Shown: positions 7,999-14,965 of the stretch, piece after piece | Layout of the letters: each line of letters begins with the position of its first letter | Numbering within the stretch: position 1 is the first letter of the stretch | From: Fidelibacterota bacterium | GTDB lineage: Bacteria > Fidelibacterota > UBA8477 > JABMPR01 | Direction of reading: 5' to 3' | DNA: 64,000 nt | NCBI GenBank assembly: GCA_021734325.1 | Contig: JAIPJF010000002.1 | Location: forward strand, 120,726 to 184,725 | The notes under the pieces: generated by a model | What the model saw: only the letters and a program-made list of their open reading frames with translations | What the model was told of the DNA's origin: nothing | Database searches by the model: none | Made by a program: the position numbers and the translations under genes

Positions 7999-8805
7999 TT
8001 ATTTATCCAGCAGATTCGGATTTATTTCACTCCTGGTAGTAGGAGGAGTAATTCCCAATTTTGCCCCACTATTTATCGTTTTGGAGATAATACTAGCCAT
8101 CAGATCTGCACCTTTTAGATCTTCTCTTTCCAACAATTGGGTCTGTAACAGAATAGCATTATCACCAACTCGAAGATACTCTCGGGTCCGATCAGCCGGC
8201 GACAATGACAAATTGTAATGTTGAGCCATATCCCGTCTATTTTTTTTGTCGCTCAAAGCACCCTCTAAGAGATGTTTGAAACCTTCAGTGAGGTCGGGGT
8301 CAGAAAGTATTATATGCTTCAACATCTCATTGCTTTTATGATCCCAGCCTTCATTTGGGTTAACATTCCAGAAGTGATAGCGGAATCTCTCAATATGCTC
8401 AAGGCTGTAGTTTGGAGGGAAAAACATGGCCTTAAACTCGTTCTTAATACCACGAGTGTCCATCCCTAATATCGACAAACCTGTTATCCTGTTGAAACAC
8501 TCAGCATCTACCATTATTCGATTGGACTGGGAAACTTTTTCTTTTTTGGCTTGAAGGAGAAACGATTTTATAATCAGCTCCTTAGGTGGGGGTCCAAGCA
8601 CTTCCAATATTCTGTATTGTAGAAGTTGAAGTGATGTATCAGGCAGTTCAGAAATGGCAGTTCTTAGCACAGTTTTTTCAGTGGCACCAAATGCTTTGGA
8701 TGGGTATCTGGTGTGGAGCTTCAATTCATAGCCCCAATACTTTGCTAGTTCGATCCCAAAAAACTTTCGGGAGGGATTGTGTTCCCATCGAAACCAGGAA
8801 CTCAT
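7999..8805 (-). CDS. Conserved-looking protein upstream of terL, function unknown
   Basis: A 268-residue soluble protein with no signal peptide or membrane helix, rich in charged residues (KKEKVSQSNR, DKKNRRDMAQHYN). I do not recognise the family. Its ATG overlaps the stop of the upstream gene by four bases (ATGA), and it ends 22 bases before terL, so the genes are probably co-translated. Position directly ahead of a terminase large subunit gene would suit a terminase small subunit or packaging adaptor. That is inference from order only; a clear DNA-binding helix-turn-helix is not visible. Confidence 0.7.
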   Translation of the reverse strand: MSSWFRWEHNPSRKFFGIELAKYWGYELKLHTRYPSKAFGATEKTVLRTAISELPDTSLQLLQYRILEVLGPPPKELIIKSFLLQAKKEKVSQSNRIMVDAECFNRITGLSILGMDTRGIKNEFKAMFFPPNYSLEHIERFRYHFWNVNPNEGWDHKSNEMLKHIILSDPDLTEGFKHLLEGALSDKKNRRDMAQHYNLSLSPADRTREYLRVGDNAILLQTQLLEREDLKGADLMASIISKTINSGAKLGITPPTTRSEINPNLLDK

Positions 8806-9131
8806 TTTAAACTACCTTCCAGAAGTGTAACACTGCTATTAAATGGATGGCTTCGCGAGGGAAACAGCAATGTGATCTGAAATGTATCAACAGTCTGTGG
8901 CTTGTATTTAATTTCTAGATGTTTTGGTCTGAACTGAATAATTGCCGTCATCAAATGAAGCTGGAAAAACAATTCAAGGAGACCAGTAAATGAACTTTTA
9001 CGGACGGGAAACTCAGAATGTATTGAGGGTAGTATGTTAAGGTATTTCGGGAAATGAATGGAATGCCATCCCGCGTGATACAGAATATTTTTGAGTGGAG
9101 AAGTAGTGATTTTTGCTTTGTTCATGATCAC
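8802..9131 (-). CDS. Small hypothetical protein in terminase operon
   Basis: A 109-residue protein starting MIMNKAKITTSPLKNILYH, mixed hydrophobic and basic, with no recognised domain. It shares four-base ATGA overlaps with both neighbours, strong evidence that it is translated as part of the run 9128-6354. A role in packaging or replication cannot be assigned. Confidence 0.6.
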   Translation of the reverse strand: MIMNKAKITTSPLKNILYHAGWHSIHFPKYLNILPSIHSEFPVRKSSFTGLLELFFQLHLMTAIIQFRPKHLEIKYKPQTVDTFQITLLFPSRSHPFNSSVTLLEGSLK

Positions 9132-9298
9132 ACACTAACATTAAAGTTTCCCATTTTTTTGAAGATATTCATCTGCAGAGGCAGCGACCATGTTACGAAG
9201 TGACAGGATTCATTATTGACCATGTTTTTCTCTGCAATTTTGGCACTCTTTAAATACATCTTATCCTGGTTAGCAAAATTCTTATCCCACGCAGTCAT
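9128..9298 (-). CDS. Small hypothetical protein, first in terminase operon
   Basis: A lysine-rich peptide of about 56 residues (from MTAWDKNFANQDKMYL). The frame opens at a TTG at 9358 directly after a stop codon; I prefer the ATG at 9298, although neither start has a clear Shine-Dalgarno. The end overlaps the next gene by four bases. A hydrophobic frame on the opposite strand (9216-9407) competes for this DNA, so confidence is limited. Confidence 0.4.
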   Translation of the reverse strand: MTAWDKNFANQDKMYLKSAKIAEKNMVNNESCHFVTWSLPLQMNIFKKMGNFNVSV

Positions 9299-9416
9299 CT
9301 TTGGATTGAGTCTTGATAATTGGAGACCAAGCAATTCTGCCCGGAGACTCGCAGTCAATTATTATCTCATTACTGCTTTGATTGTTGGGTGGGGATTTTT
9401 ACATTAGCCACATACT

Positions 9417-9478
9417 CCTCGCAGGTATCTTATTATTACAGCTCGTCACTATAATTTAATTTGCCTGCGAGGTTTTTT
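9417..9478 (+). terminator. Long-loop inverted repeat followed by T-run
   Basis: CCTCGCAGG (9417-9425) pairs with CCTGCGAGG (9464-9472) across a 38-base AT-rich loop, and six T residues follow directly on the + strand. This is terminator-like, but the loop is long and the only + strand frame before it is the doubtful 9216-9407. It could instead be a regulatory or recombination site ahead of the minus-strand terminase run. Confidence 0.4.
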
Positions 9479-9950
9479 AGTGCAAAAAACCACGATTTCT
9501 GCCTCACCAAAAACTACAAAGTGCAAAAGCTCAATTTTTTTTGGGCCAAATCATGTTATTTAAATATTTCGATCATTTTCGCCAAAAACCTTGAGAAGCG
9601 ACGATGATCTAAATATTCATGATCTCGTGATGATTATTTCTCCAAATACAGGACGTTATTTTGGGGATATCTGACAATATTATCGTCTAATTAGCTCAGG
9701 TAATATTCCAAATCCAGATGTACAATTTTCAATATGCTAAAATATTCTTTCCAAGTTTTAGTGATATTCAGCCTATTGTCGTGACGCAATGATAGTATGC
9801 CATTTCGGCAGACGATCATTTTGGCTTTATACTTATGAGCACATCCTGACACTCCACAAATATCAAACTTTTGCAGGTATTTCGGTTTTGCATTTTTCTA
9901 TTATATTCTAAAATAAGAATGCGATTCACGTAAATTGGAGTAAAAGAATC
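9479..9950. other. AT-rich gap inside the element
   Basis: There is no confident gene in about 470 bases. On the minus strand 9691-9897 is open for 68 codons, with a plausible-looking product containing a CGVSGC...C cysteine pattern and WKEYFSILK. It lacks an ATG near its beginning and a ribosome site, so it is probably a remnant or chance frame. The stretch may hold the promoter for the minus-strand terminase run. Confidence 0.4.
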
Positions 9951-10166
9951 TTAAATCCTCAAATTAGCTTCCAACATCACTGTTGGCATATCAGACTCGA
10001 ACCCTTTCCCCAATGTGTAGATAACATCCTTAACTCGATATTCTAATTTTCCCTCCTGCCCCTCAAATGTCTCCGGTATAAATTGAATAAGTTCACCAAT
10101 TCTTGGTAATTGATCGCTCTTAATGTGCAAGTTATTGTGTCCCAAAATATCGACTAAATATCCCAT
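9951..10166 (-). CDS. Small hypothetical protein
   Basis: A 71-residue protein starting MGYLVDILGHNNLHIKSDQL and ending VMLEANLRI, acidic and probably soluble. The frame extends to an ATG at 10184, but AAGGAGAAGG precedes the ATG at 10166 at good distance, so that start is preferred. It is separated from the upstream gene by two related hairpins. The segment LPRIGELIQF...VKDVIYTLG resembles a small beta-rich phage accessory protein; this is only an impression. Confidence 0.6.
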   Translation of the reverse strand: MGYLVDILGHNNLHIKSDQLPRIGELIQFIPETFEGQEGKLEYRVKDVIYTLGKGFESDMPTVMLEANLRI

Positions 10167-10248
10167 TAAATCCTTCTCCTTCATATATCTTGTTAAATTT
10201 AAGGATTGCCACTCCTTAGCTTAAATAATTTTAAAACAACAGCTTGAT

Positions 10249-10276
10249 GCAGCCATTACTCACTGGTAATGGCTGC
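10249..10276. terminator. Perfect 11-bp stem hairpin
   Basis: GCAGCCATTAC and GTAATGGCTGC surround a six-base loop (TCACTG). It lies between minus-strand genes ending at 10380 and starting at 10166. No strong T-run follows on either strand, so it may be a processing site or weak terminator. A related hairpin lies at 10331-10361. Confidence 0.5.
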
Positions 10277-10330
10277 TAAAATTCTTGTTGTCGTTTTAAG
10301 TTCGGTTTGGTGATTCAATGATGTGTCAGT

Positions 10331-10361
10331 AGCAGCCATTGCTAGCCCTTCAATGACTGCT
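10331..10361. repeat. Second GCAGCCATT-type hairpin
   Basis: AGCAGCCATTG (10331-10341) pairs with CAATGACTGCT (10351-10361) with one mismatch and a nine-base loop. The left arm shares GCAGCCATT with the hairpin at 10249-10276. It lies 19 bases beyond the stop of the gene at 10380-11108. Confidence 0.5.
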
Positions 10362-10379
10362 ATTCCATTAAATCTTGCC

Positions 10380-11108
10380 CTAGTCTGAATCCACTCTATC
10401 TCCTCTCTCGCTAAAATCCTGGGGGGCAATTCGGTTTTTCAGACGGTCTATGCTCTGCTGGGCTGCCCGGGCTGCCATCAGGTTTTCACGAGATGCAATA
10501 TCCCGGATACCCACTCGCACGCGAGCCCAGCGGAACTCCTCGCTTTTCAGGTCTTCCAGCTCGAAGGTGGTCACCACCGCCACGGCTGGCAGCCCGCTGC
10601 GGTGCAGTCTCAGCTGATGTTCTCGCCAGGGTTTGATGCTGGTGGGTGACAGAGCCATGACCATGGGACGATTGGCCTGCTTTAATAAGGGCAGCACAAA
10701 CAAGCGCACTTTAGGTTTACAAGAGCCAAAGCCCGGGATGGATTCCGGGCACTGCTCACAGGATTTACTAACCGGGTCCGCCGCCAAGACCTGACCATCT
10801 ATTGAATAACAGCGCGGGTGATCTTCGTCCTGTTGCCATAGGGCCCTAACCTGCTGTTCCGCAAAGACAATGGCCGGCAGGGTGAACGCCCGCAAGAAGC
10901 TGAACTGTTTTTTCCCAGCCAGATAGGATTCACCATAATCAATATAGAAGCGGTGCTTGCCTTCCTCGTGGTGCTCGATACGCAGCCGGGGCAGATCGGG
11001 CTGCCGCATCACGGTTTCCAACTCGGACAACTCCTGGTCAATATCCCAATCTGTGGCAGACAGGTTTTGTAGAATCAGGTCTTTATCTGTCTTCGTAATC
11101 GTATTCAT
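10380..11108 (-). CDS. Cysteine-cluster protein paired with PD-(D/E)XK nuclease, function unknown
   Basis: A 242-residue protein (MNTITKTDKDLIL...). Its mid-region carries a cysteine cluster with CEQCPES, then GFGSCKPKVRLFVLPL. I associate this C-x2-C...CK-x3-RLxVL pattern with phage and plasmid proteins of undefined role, possibly nucleic-acid binding. The frame opens far upstream at 11240, but AAAGGAGATTT stands just before the ATG at 11108, so that start is used. It overlaps the end of the nuclease gene by 26 bases, suggesting translational coupling and a shared role in DNA metabolism. Confidence 0.72.
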   Translation of the reverse strand: MNTITKTDKDLILQNLSATDWDIDQELSELETVMRQPDLPRLRIEHHEEGKHRFYIDYGESYLAGKKQFSFLRAFTLPAIVFAEQQVRALWQQDEDHPRCYSIDGQVLAADPVSKSCEQCPESIPGFGSCKPKVRLFVLPLLKQANRPMVMALSPTSIKPWREHQLRLHRSGLPAVAVVTTFELEDLKSEEFRWARVRVGIRDIASRENLMAARAAQQSIDRLKNRIAPQDFSERGDRVDSD

Positions 11109-12039
11109 AAATCTCCTTTCCATATTCTTCCTGCATGCCAAGTTCGACCAGCTCAGCCTGTACCTGCAGTATCCTGGAACTGGCATGGAACAGGGACCGC
11201 TGACGACAGATCCCATGATAGGCACAAAACCCGCAGGCATTCGGGTTTGGGAAGGGCCAATCCTTGGTCATCAATTTCACCAGATTGAGAAAATCCTGCT
11301 TGAAGCGGCTCAGATCCCAGACTGGTTTGTCGCAGGCCATGAGGGGTGAGCCTTTTTCATCACCTTTTTGCCCATACTTGCTGTTACGTTTATATTTTTC
11401 ATGAGCGCGTAGAAAATAAATTACCGTTCTATCCACACTCAATCTGGGACGGACCCAGTTGCCATCAACCAGCAATTCGCCATATTTTAAGGCATAGGCA
11501 TACAGTGATAGCTGCCAATCCACAGGCAGCGACTTCAGATTGGGCCGCTGCATCCCGGATTTCAGATCTATAAGCTCATAACCTCCACCAGAATTCCGGC
11601 GCACCTGATCCATGGTACCAGTCAAGACATAGCCCTTGATCCGGACCCTGAAGCGCACCTCTGAATAGAGCATTGTTGCACTCTGATTCTCTAGATAGTT
11701 GCGATAACCTTCCAGAATCTCTGCAGCATTCGCCTGTAGCCTGGCCAGGTCAGCCTCCGTCCCTGTCTTCCATTGAATGGGAATCTCACGCTCTGCATCT
11801 CTGACTTGGGTAAAGCATCTACGATACAGTTTGTCCAGATCCTGATCAAAACGCACCTCATGCAGCTCATGAATGGCCAGATGGAGGGCAGATCCGTGGA
11901 GGGCGGCCAAATTCCTGAAAGCCGGTTTTAGACCTTCAACATGGCGATAACGGAACATCAAGGGGCAGTTGAGCCAATCCTTGATGGTGGATTGGCGCAA
12001 CTCGATTCTAGCCAGTATTTCAGCTTTTCTATACATCAT
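11083..12039 (-). CDS. PD-(D/E)XK exonuclease with probable 4Fe-4S cluster (Cas4/AddB-like)
   Basis: A 318-residue protein of the PDDEXK_1 group. LHGSALHLAIHE (48-59) holds the family His; GTMDQV gives D144; ELIDLKSG gives the D158-x-K160 catalytic pair; and WQLSLYAYAL (about 175-184) is the Q-x3-Y motif. Four cysteines, C25 (NCP), C269, C272 and C278 (CGFCAYHGIC), match the Cas4/AddB/Dna2 pattern that ligates a 4Fe-4S cluster. Such nucleases resect DNA ends for recombination. No cas genes or CRISPR array are visible, so a phage- or plasmid-type recombination role is likelier than spacer acquisition. It starts two bases after the small frame 12041-12148. Confidence 0.85.
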   Translation of the reverse strand: MMYRKAEILARIELRQSTIKDWLNCPLMFRYRHVEGLKPAFRNLAALHGSALHLAIHELHEVRFDQDLDKLYRRCFTQVRDAEREIPIQWKTGTEADLARLQANAAEILEGYRNYLENQSATMLYSEVRFRVRIKGYVLTGTMDQVRRNSGGGYELIDLKSGMQRPNLKSLPVDWQLSLYAYALKYGELLVDGNWVRPRLSVDRTVIYFLRAHEKYKRNSKYGQKGDEKGSPLMACDKPVWDLSRFKQDFLNLVKLMTKDWPFPNPNACGFCAYHGICRQRSLFHASSRILQVQAELVELGMQEEYGKEIYEYDYEDR

Positions 12040-12040
12040 A

Positions 12041-12148
12041 TCATTCTTTCTTTGGTTTTGAAGCTTTGCGCTTTTGCAGCCAGAGGCCCAATTCTTCCAC
12101 CAGAACGAATATGGCTGTGATCAGGGTTTGAATCCCCCGGCCGGTCAC
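12041..12148 (-). CDS. 35-residue coupled small protein
   Basis: A GTG start overlaps the DUF932 stop codon as GTGA. The frame gives MTGRGIQTLITAIFVLVEELGLWLQKRK and a lysine-rich end, stopping two bases before the nuclease ATG. The layout (hydrophobic helix ITAIFVLVEELGLWL, then a basic tail) and exact fit between neighbours suggest a real coupled gene. It could be a small membrane-associated peptide. Function is unknown, and chance cannot be excluded at this length. Confidence 0.5.
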   Translation of the reverse strand: MTGRGIQTLITAIFVLVEELGLWLQKRKASKPKKE

Positions 12149-12882
12149 GCTTGGGCTCCGGTCAATCTGTATTCTTGGGCAAACAGCTGATGCAATCCCA
12201 GATGTTTTTCCATAATTGACTGGGGTGGAGCGCTTTTTAGAGCTTCTGTGATGGCGTTATACAAACTCCACACCGTCCGCTGCTGAAAATCCTCATAGCT
12301 GGGCTTTTGCCACTCCTGGTAGGCGACGGGGATTTGTCTGGGAGTGATGATCCCACGGCCATAGACCAAACCCAGCATCCGGTGGGCGTGATCATCGTCG
12401 ATTTCATATAAACGCATGGTTTCGGCATCTTCCAGGATTTGTGAATAGGTCTGTTGCGAGCGATAAATCCCGGACAGTGCCAACGACTGCATATCTCTGA
12501 CGACATTCAGGGTATGTTTTCGTAAAATCGTGATATCCCCGCACAGCGCCAGATTATCACAAACCAGGACAGAAGCCCCGACTGCAATCCCCAGGGACAT
12601 GCTCCGGTCATAACTGTTGCGAAACCCGATGGAGAGTCCCATGGCGGTATTGCTGGATTTGAAGGTGTGAACACCGAACATCTTGTTGCCCTGGGCAGCC
12701 AGACCATAGTGGCTTGATGCATGGGAAAAGTTGGGCAACAGATTTTCTGCCATTTCCACCAGCATGTTTGAAAGCTGTTCGTGGGCAACGGGTTGATAGG
12801 TTCGGGTGGCAGTGGGCAAGGGAATCGCCCGGATATCGTCAATTGTAGCGGCGCTGCTTTCGCCGCTTAATAATAGTGTCAT
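12145..12882 (-). CDS. DUF932 family protein
   Basis: A 245-residue protein recognised as DUF932-like by its central block GNKMFGVHTFKSSN, LSIGFRNSYDRS, LGIAVGASVLVCDNLALCGD and the late VYGRGIITPRQIP...W.LYNAITEAL segment. DUF932 proteins are common on phages, plasmids and integrative elements; their activity is undefined. AAATGGAGGTCATTAAAA precedes the ATG at 12882, a strong ribosome site. It heads an apparent operon with the 35-residue frame, the PD-(D/E)XK nuclease and the cysteine-cluster protein. Confidence 0.85.
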   Translation of the reverse strand: MTLLLSGESSAATIDDIRAIPLPTATRTYQPVAHEQLSNMLVEMAENLLPNFSHASSHYGLAAQGNKMFGVHTFKSSNTAMGLSIGFRNSYDRSMSLGIAVGASVLVCDNLALCGDITILRKHTLNVVRDMQSLALSGIYRSQQTYSQILEDAETMRLYEIDDDHAHRMLGLVYGRGIITPRQIPVAYQEWQKPSYEDFQQRTVWSLYNAITEALKSAPPQSIMEKHLGLHQLFAQEYRLTGAQA

Positions 12883-12977
12883 TTTTAATGACCTCCATTT
12901 GTTTGGTTGATTTGGTTAAATACGAGAGACTTATGGAAAAAGCGCTAAATGCCTTTCCCTGTGAATTTGGATCTGGT

Positions 12978-13436
12978 TTAGAGGTTGTTGTTATCGGCGA
13001 AGGAATAGTACTCGCTGCCAATGATGATATGATCCAGCAGATCGATATCCACAGTTTCCATGGCAGCCTTGATTCTTTTTGTGATGGCGTAATCAGATGA
13101 ACTGGGAATGTCTCTACCACTGGGGTGGTTATGTGAAATAATCACAGCCGTGGTTGCGGGATAATCAAGCAGAATCGATTTGATCAACTCTCTGGGGTAA
13201 ACGGCAGAAGTTGCAATGGTCCCGGTGAAGAGGATCTTGGTATCAATAATCTCATGCTGGGCATTCAGGCAAATCATGACAAAGCTCTCTTTGTATTTTG
13301 ACTCTGCATAAAAACCGCGCAAATGATCGGCAGTCGTTCTGGCGCTGAGCAATCTTGCCCCGGCCTTCAAGGTGTAACGTTTAACATACTCCTCCCTGAT
13401 GTTATCATCAGACAGCTTTTCTAAATTTTGGCGCAT
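12978..13436 (-). CDS. RadC-family JAB/MPN domain protein
   Basis: A 152-residue protein carrying the JAMM metal site: Glu in KESFVMICLN, then SHNHPSG followed by IPSSSDYAITKRI, the H-x-H-P-x-G...S-x2-D pattern. RadC-type proteins in mobile elements are often shortened versions that keep only this domain, as here. The biochemical role is unsettled (DNA-repair link disputed; metal-dependent hydrolase fold). The frame opens at 13463, but GAGGAGG sits seven bases before the ATG at 13436, so that is the chosen start. It lies upstream of the DUF932 operon on the same strand. Confidence 0.88.
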   Translation of the reverse strand: MRQNLEKLSDDNIREEYVKRYTLKAGARLLSARTTADHLRGFYAESKYKESFVMICLNAQHEIIDTKILFTGTIATSAVYPRELIKSILLDYPATTAVIISHNHPSGRDIPSSSDYAITKRIKAAMETVDIDLLDHIIIGSEYYSFADNNNL

Positions 13437-13780
13437 TTGATCCTCCTCATTTTTTGGGTTCATAGCACAATCCAGGCTTTGATAGTTGTTCCTGTTAAAC
13501 CTTTTTTATGCTGGAAATGTTAGATTCAAGGGTTTTTAAAGATTAAGGTTTATTCTTCCTCACATTACATATACATCTTTTTGGACGATTTTTGCACTCG
13601 CAAGCAGCGAGTCAGTCCCAGCAGGTCATGTTGAATCAGCCAATGGCTGTGGCAAGCATGGCGTGAGTCTTCCTAGACCTGGGGGGCGATTGGTGGAAGG
13701 GGTTATTACTAATTCTATCATGAAATGCGAGTTTACGGCTTTGCGACACAAATCAAGACTCAGAGGGAGGCTGGGATAAT
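13437..13780. other. Gap between divergent halves of the element
   Basis: About 340 bases separate minus-strand genes (left) from plus-strand genes (right). There is a small inverted repeat ACTCGC...GCGAGT at about 13595-13611. No convincing gene is seen; the frame at 13626-13808 on the minus strand has no ribosome site or recognisable content. Promoters for the radC-like gene probably lie here. Confidence 0.4.
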
Positions 13781-14083
13781 ATGCGAATGATTTCTCAGCT
13801 ATTGCCACACGAGACGACAGGGGCGACCTGCTTTGAGAATTATGTTTGTCGATTATTCCTGGACCATTACTCGCTGGATGACATCAAGTTTTGGAGAACA
13901 CAAAAGGGACAGGAAGTCGCTTTTGTTATTGCAGAAAAAAATGCTTACGAGATCAAATATAGTCTAAGTGGATACGACGCTTCAAAATATCAATACTTCA
14001 AAGAAAAATATCCTGGAATGTCCCTGACTCCAGTCCACAAAGAAAACATTATAGAACTTTCCATATCAATGTCTTGCAAATGA
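13781..14083 (+). pseudogene. C-terminal remnant of a DUF4143 ATPase
   Basis: The 100-residue frame corresponds only to the nuclease-like C-terminus of DUF4143 ATP-binding proteins: CFENYVCRLFLDHY, then IKFWRTQKGQEVAFVI and the NAYEIKYSLSG segment. The family normally has about 400 residues with an N-terminal AAA+ ATPase, absent here. The start ATG has no clear ribosome site. It is most likely a decayed passenger left beside the toxin-antitoxin genes. Confidence 0.65.
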
Positions 14084-14086
14084 CTA

Positions 14087-14114
14087 ATATATAGACCATA
14101 TTAGGGTCATATAT
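14087..14114. promoter_or_regulatory. Probable operator of the Phd/ParE-type module
   Basis: An imperfect palindrome, ATATATAGACC (14087-14097) facing GGTCATATAT (14105-14114), lies just before the AGGAGG ribosome site of the antitoxin gene. Phd/YefM-type antitoxins repress their own promoter by binding such sites. The assignment rests on position and symmetry. Confidence 0.5.
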
Positions 14115-14125
14115 CAGGAGGACAT

Positions 14126-14398
14126 ATGAAATATAGCAAAGCAATAAAACCGATAAGTTATTTAAAGGCACACGCCTCAGAAGTTGTGAGGGATGTGAGT
14201 AACAATCACGATACCATGATTATTACTCTGAATGGTGAAGCAAAAGCCATATTGCAAGATATTGAAGTTTATGAACAGAATCAGGAGAGTCTTGCTCTTT
14301 TGAAGATATTGGCTCAGAGTTCTGCAAATCTTGGTAAGAAGAAATTCAAACCTGCAAAAGAAGCTTTTTCTGCAATTCGGGATAGATTGGATAATTAG
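14126..14398 (+). CDS. Phd/YefM-family antitoxin
   Basis: A 90-residue protein with the Phd/YefM N-terminal fold: IKPISYLKAHASEVVRDV, then MIITLNGEAKAILQDIEVYEQ. The N-terminal part binds operator DNA; the C-terminal part (KFKPAKEAFSAIRDRL) would wrap the toxin. AGGAGG lies six bases ahead of the ATG. The toxin gene starts five bases after the stop, so they are co-transcribed. It is the rightmost gene pair in the 8.6-kb unit, and may act to maintain it. Confidence 0.88.
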   Translation: MKYSKAIKPISYLKAHASEVVRDVSNNHDTMIITLNGEAKAILQDIEVYEQNQESLALLKILAQSSANLGKKKFKPAKEAFSAIRDRLDN

Positions 14399-14403
14399 AA
14401 ATT

Positions 14404-14736
14404 ATGGTAAAGCATTTTGAGGTCTTTATTGTTGAAGATGCAGACCGTGACTTGTTTGACATCTATTCCTACATCGCACGCCATGATTCAGTTGAAAATG
14501 CAGAGTATGTGTTTGCTGCTATTCAAGACACTATCTTAGGTTTGAGCAATCTTCCTTCACGAGGTCATGTCCCACCAGAACTAGAAAGTATTGGAATCTT
14601 TGAATATTTGGAGATTCATTTCAAACCTTATCGTGTGATCTATCAAATTCGAGAGAATGAGATATACATCCATTGTATTCTCGATGGAAGAAGATCTTTA
14701 CAGGAGCTTTTGCAAGAGCGATTGATTCGATCCTAG
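14404..14736 (+). CDS. RelE/ParE-family toxin
   Basis: A 110-residue protein matching the RelE/ParE superfamily: FEVFIVEDADRDLFDIYSYI, then LSNLPSRGHVPPEL, EIHFKPYRVIYQI and the terminal IHCILDGRRSLQELL. Superfamily members either cut ribosome-bound mRNA or poison gyrase. The conserved YRVIYQI and DGRR are present, so it is probably active, but the mechanism cannot be told. It is partnered with the Phd/YefM antitoxin directly upstream. Confidence 0.87.
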   Translation: MVKHFEVFIVEDADRDLFDIYSYIARHDSVENAEYVFAAIQDTILGLSNLPSRGHVPPELESIGIFEYLEIHFKPYRVIYQIRENEIYIHCILDGRRSLQELLQERLIRS

Positions 14737-14816
14737 GCAATCTGACGAGTACATAACAAGCGTAGAGCTGACTCACACGCAAAGAAGTGCAATGGGGAAA
14801 ATAAGTGGATGATAAA

Positions 14817-14873
14817 ATGAAAAGTGTTACCTATGTTATGCAACTAAAGTGTTACCTATGTCCTGACTTTACA
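14817..14873 (-). repeat. Right terminal inverted repeat
   Basis: This is 57 bp, with internal 16-mers at 14821-14836 and 14846-14861 (AAAGTGTTACCTATGT, exact copies of each other). Its last seven bases, CTTTACA, are the first of four tandem copies of that heptamer. Confidence 0.85.
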
Positions 14874-14894
14874 CTTTACACTTTACACTTTACA
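14867..14894 (+). repeat. CTTTACA x4 tandem repeat
   Basis: There are four exact heptamer copies in 28 bases. The first overlaps the outer edge of the right terminal inverted repeat; the others extend outside the element. Slippage at the element boundary is the simplest explanation. Confidence 0.85.
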
Positions 14895-14965
14895 GGGGAA
14901 GGCTTTCCAACTTTCGACTTTCGATCCGCTTTTCAACCCTGCCAGGGCAGTGATCCAAGTGGCTT

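Larger units (their letters stand above)
6235..14873. mobile_element. 8.6-kb unit with 57-bp terminal inverted repeats, no visible transposase
   Basis: The ends, 6235-6291 and the reverse complement of 14817-14873, align without gaps at 49 of 57 positions. They begin TGT and end ACA. Each end holds two direct copies of a 16-mer (ACATAGGTARCACTTT as read inward from the left end) spaced 25 bp apart. Repeated sites within the ends are known for IS21-type elements, and TG...CA termini for IS21, IS481 and others. The interior has a phage-type terminase, unknown genes, a PD-(D/E)XK nuclease, DUF932, a RadC-family gene, a DUF4143 remnant and a toxin-antitoxin pair, but no recognisable transposase or integrase. 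It may be a non-autonomous unit moved in trans, or DNA trapped between two old IS ends. No target duplication is obvious. Confidence 0.7.

Noticed and set aside
11083..12039. Cas4 of a CRISPR system
   Set aside because: The nuclease is Cas4-like, but no Cas1, Cas2 or repeat-spacer array was found; the neighbours are phage/plasmid-type genes.
12237..12842. Two minus-strand frames (89 and 111 codons) inside the DUF932 gene
   Set aside because: They are another phase of the DUF932 coding strand, Pro/Trp/Cys-rich and lacking start signals.
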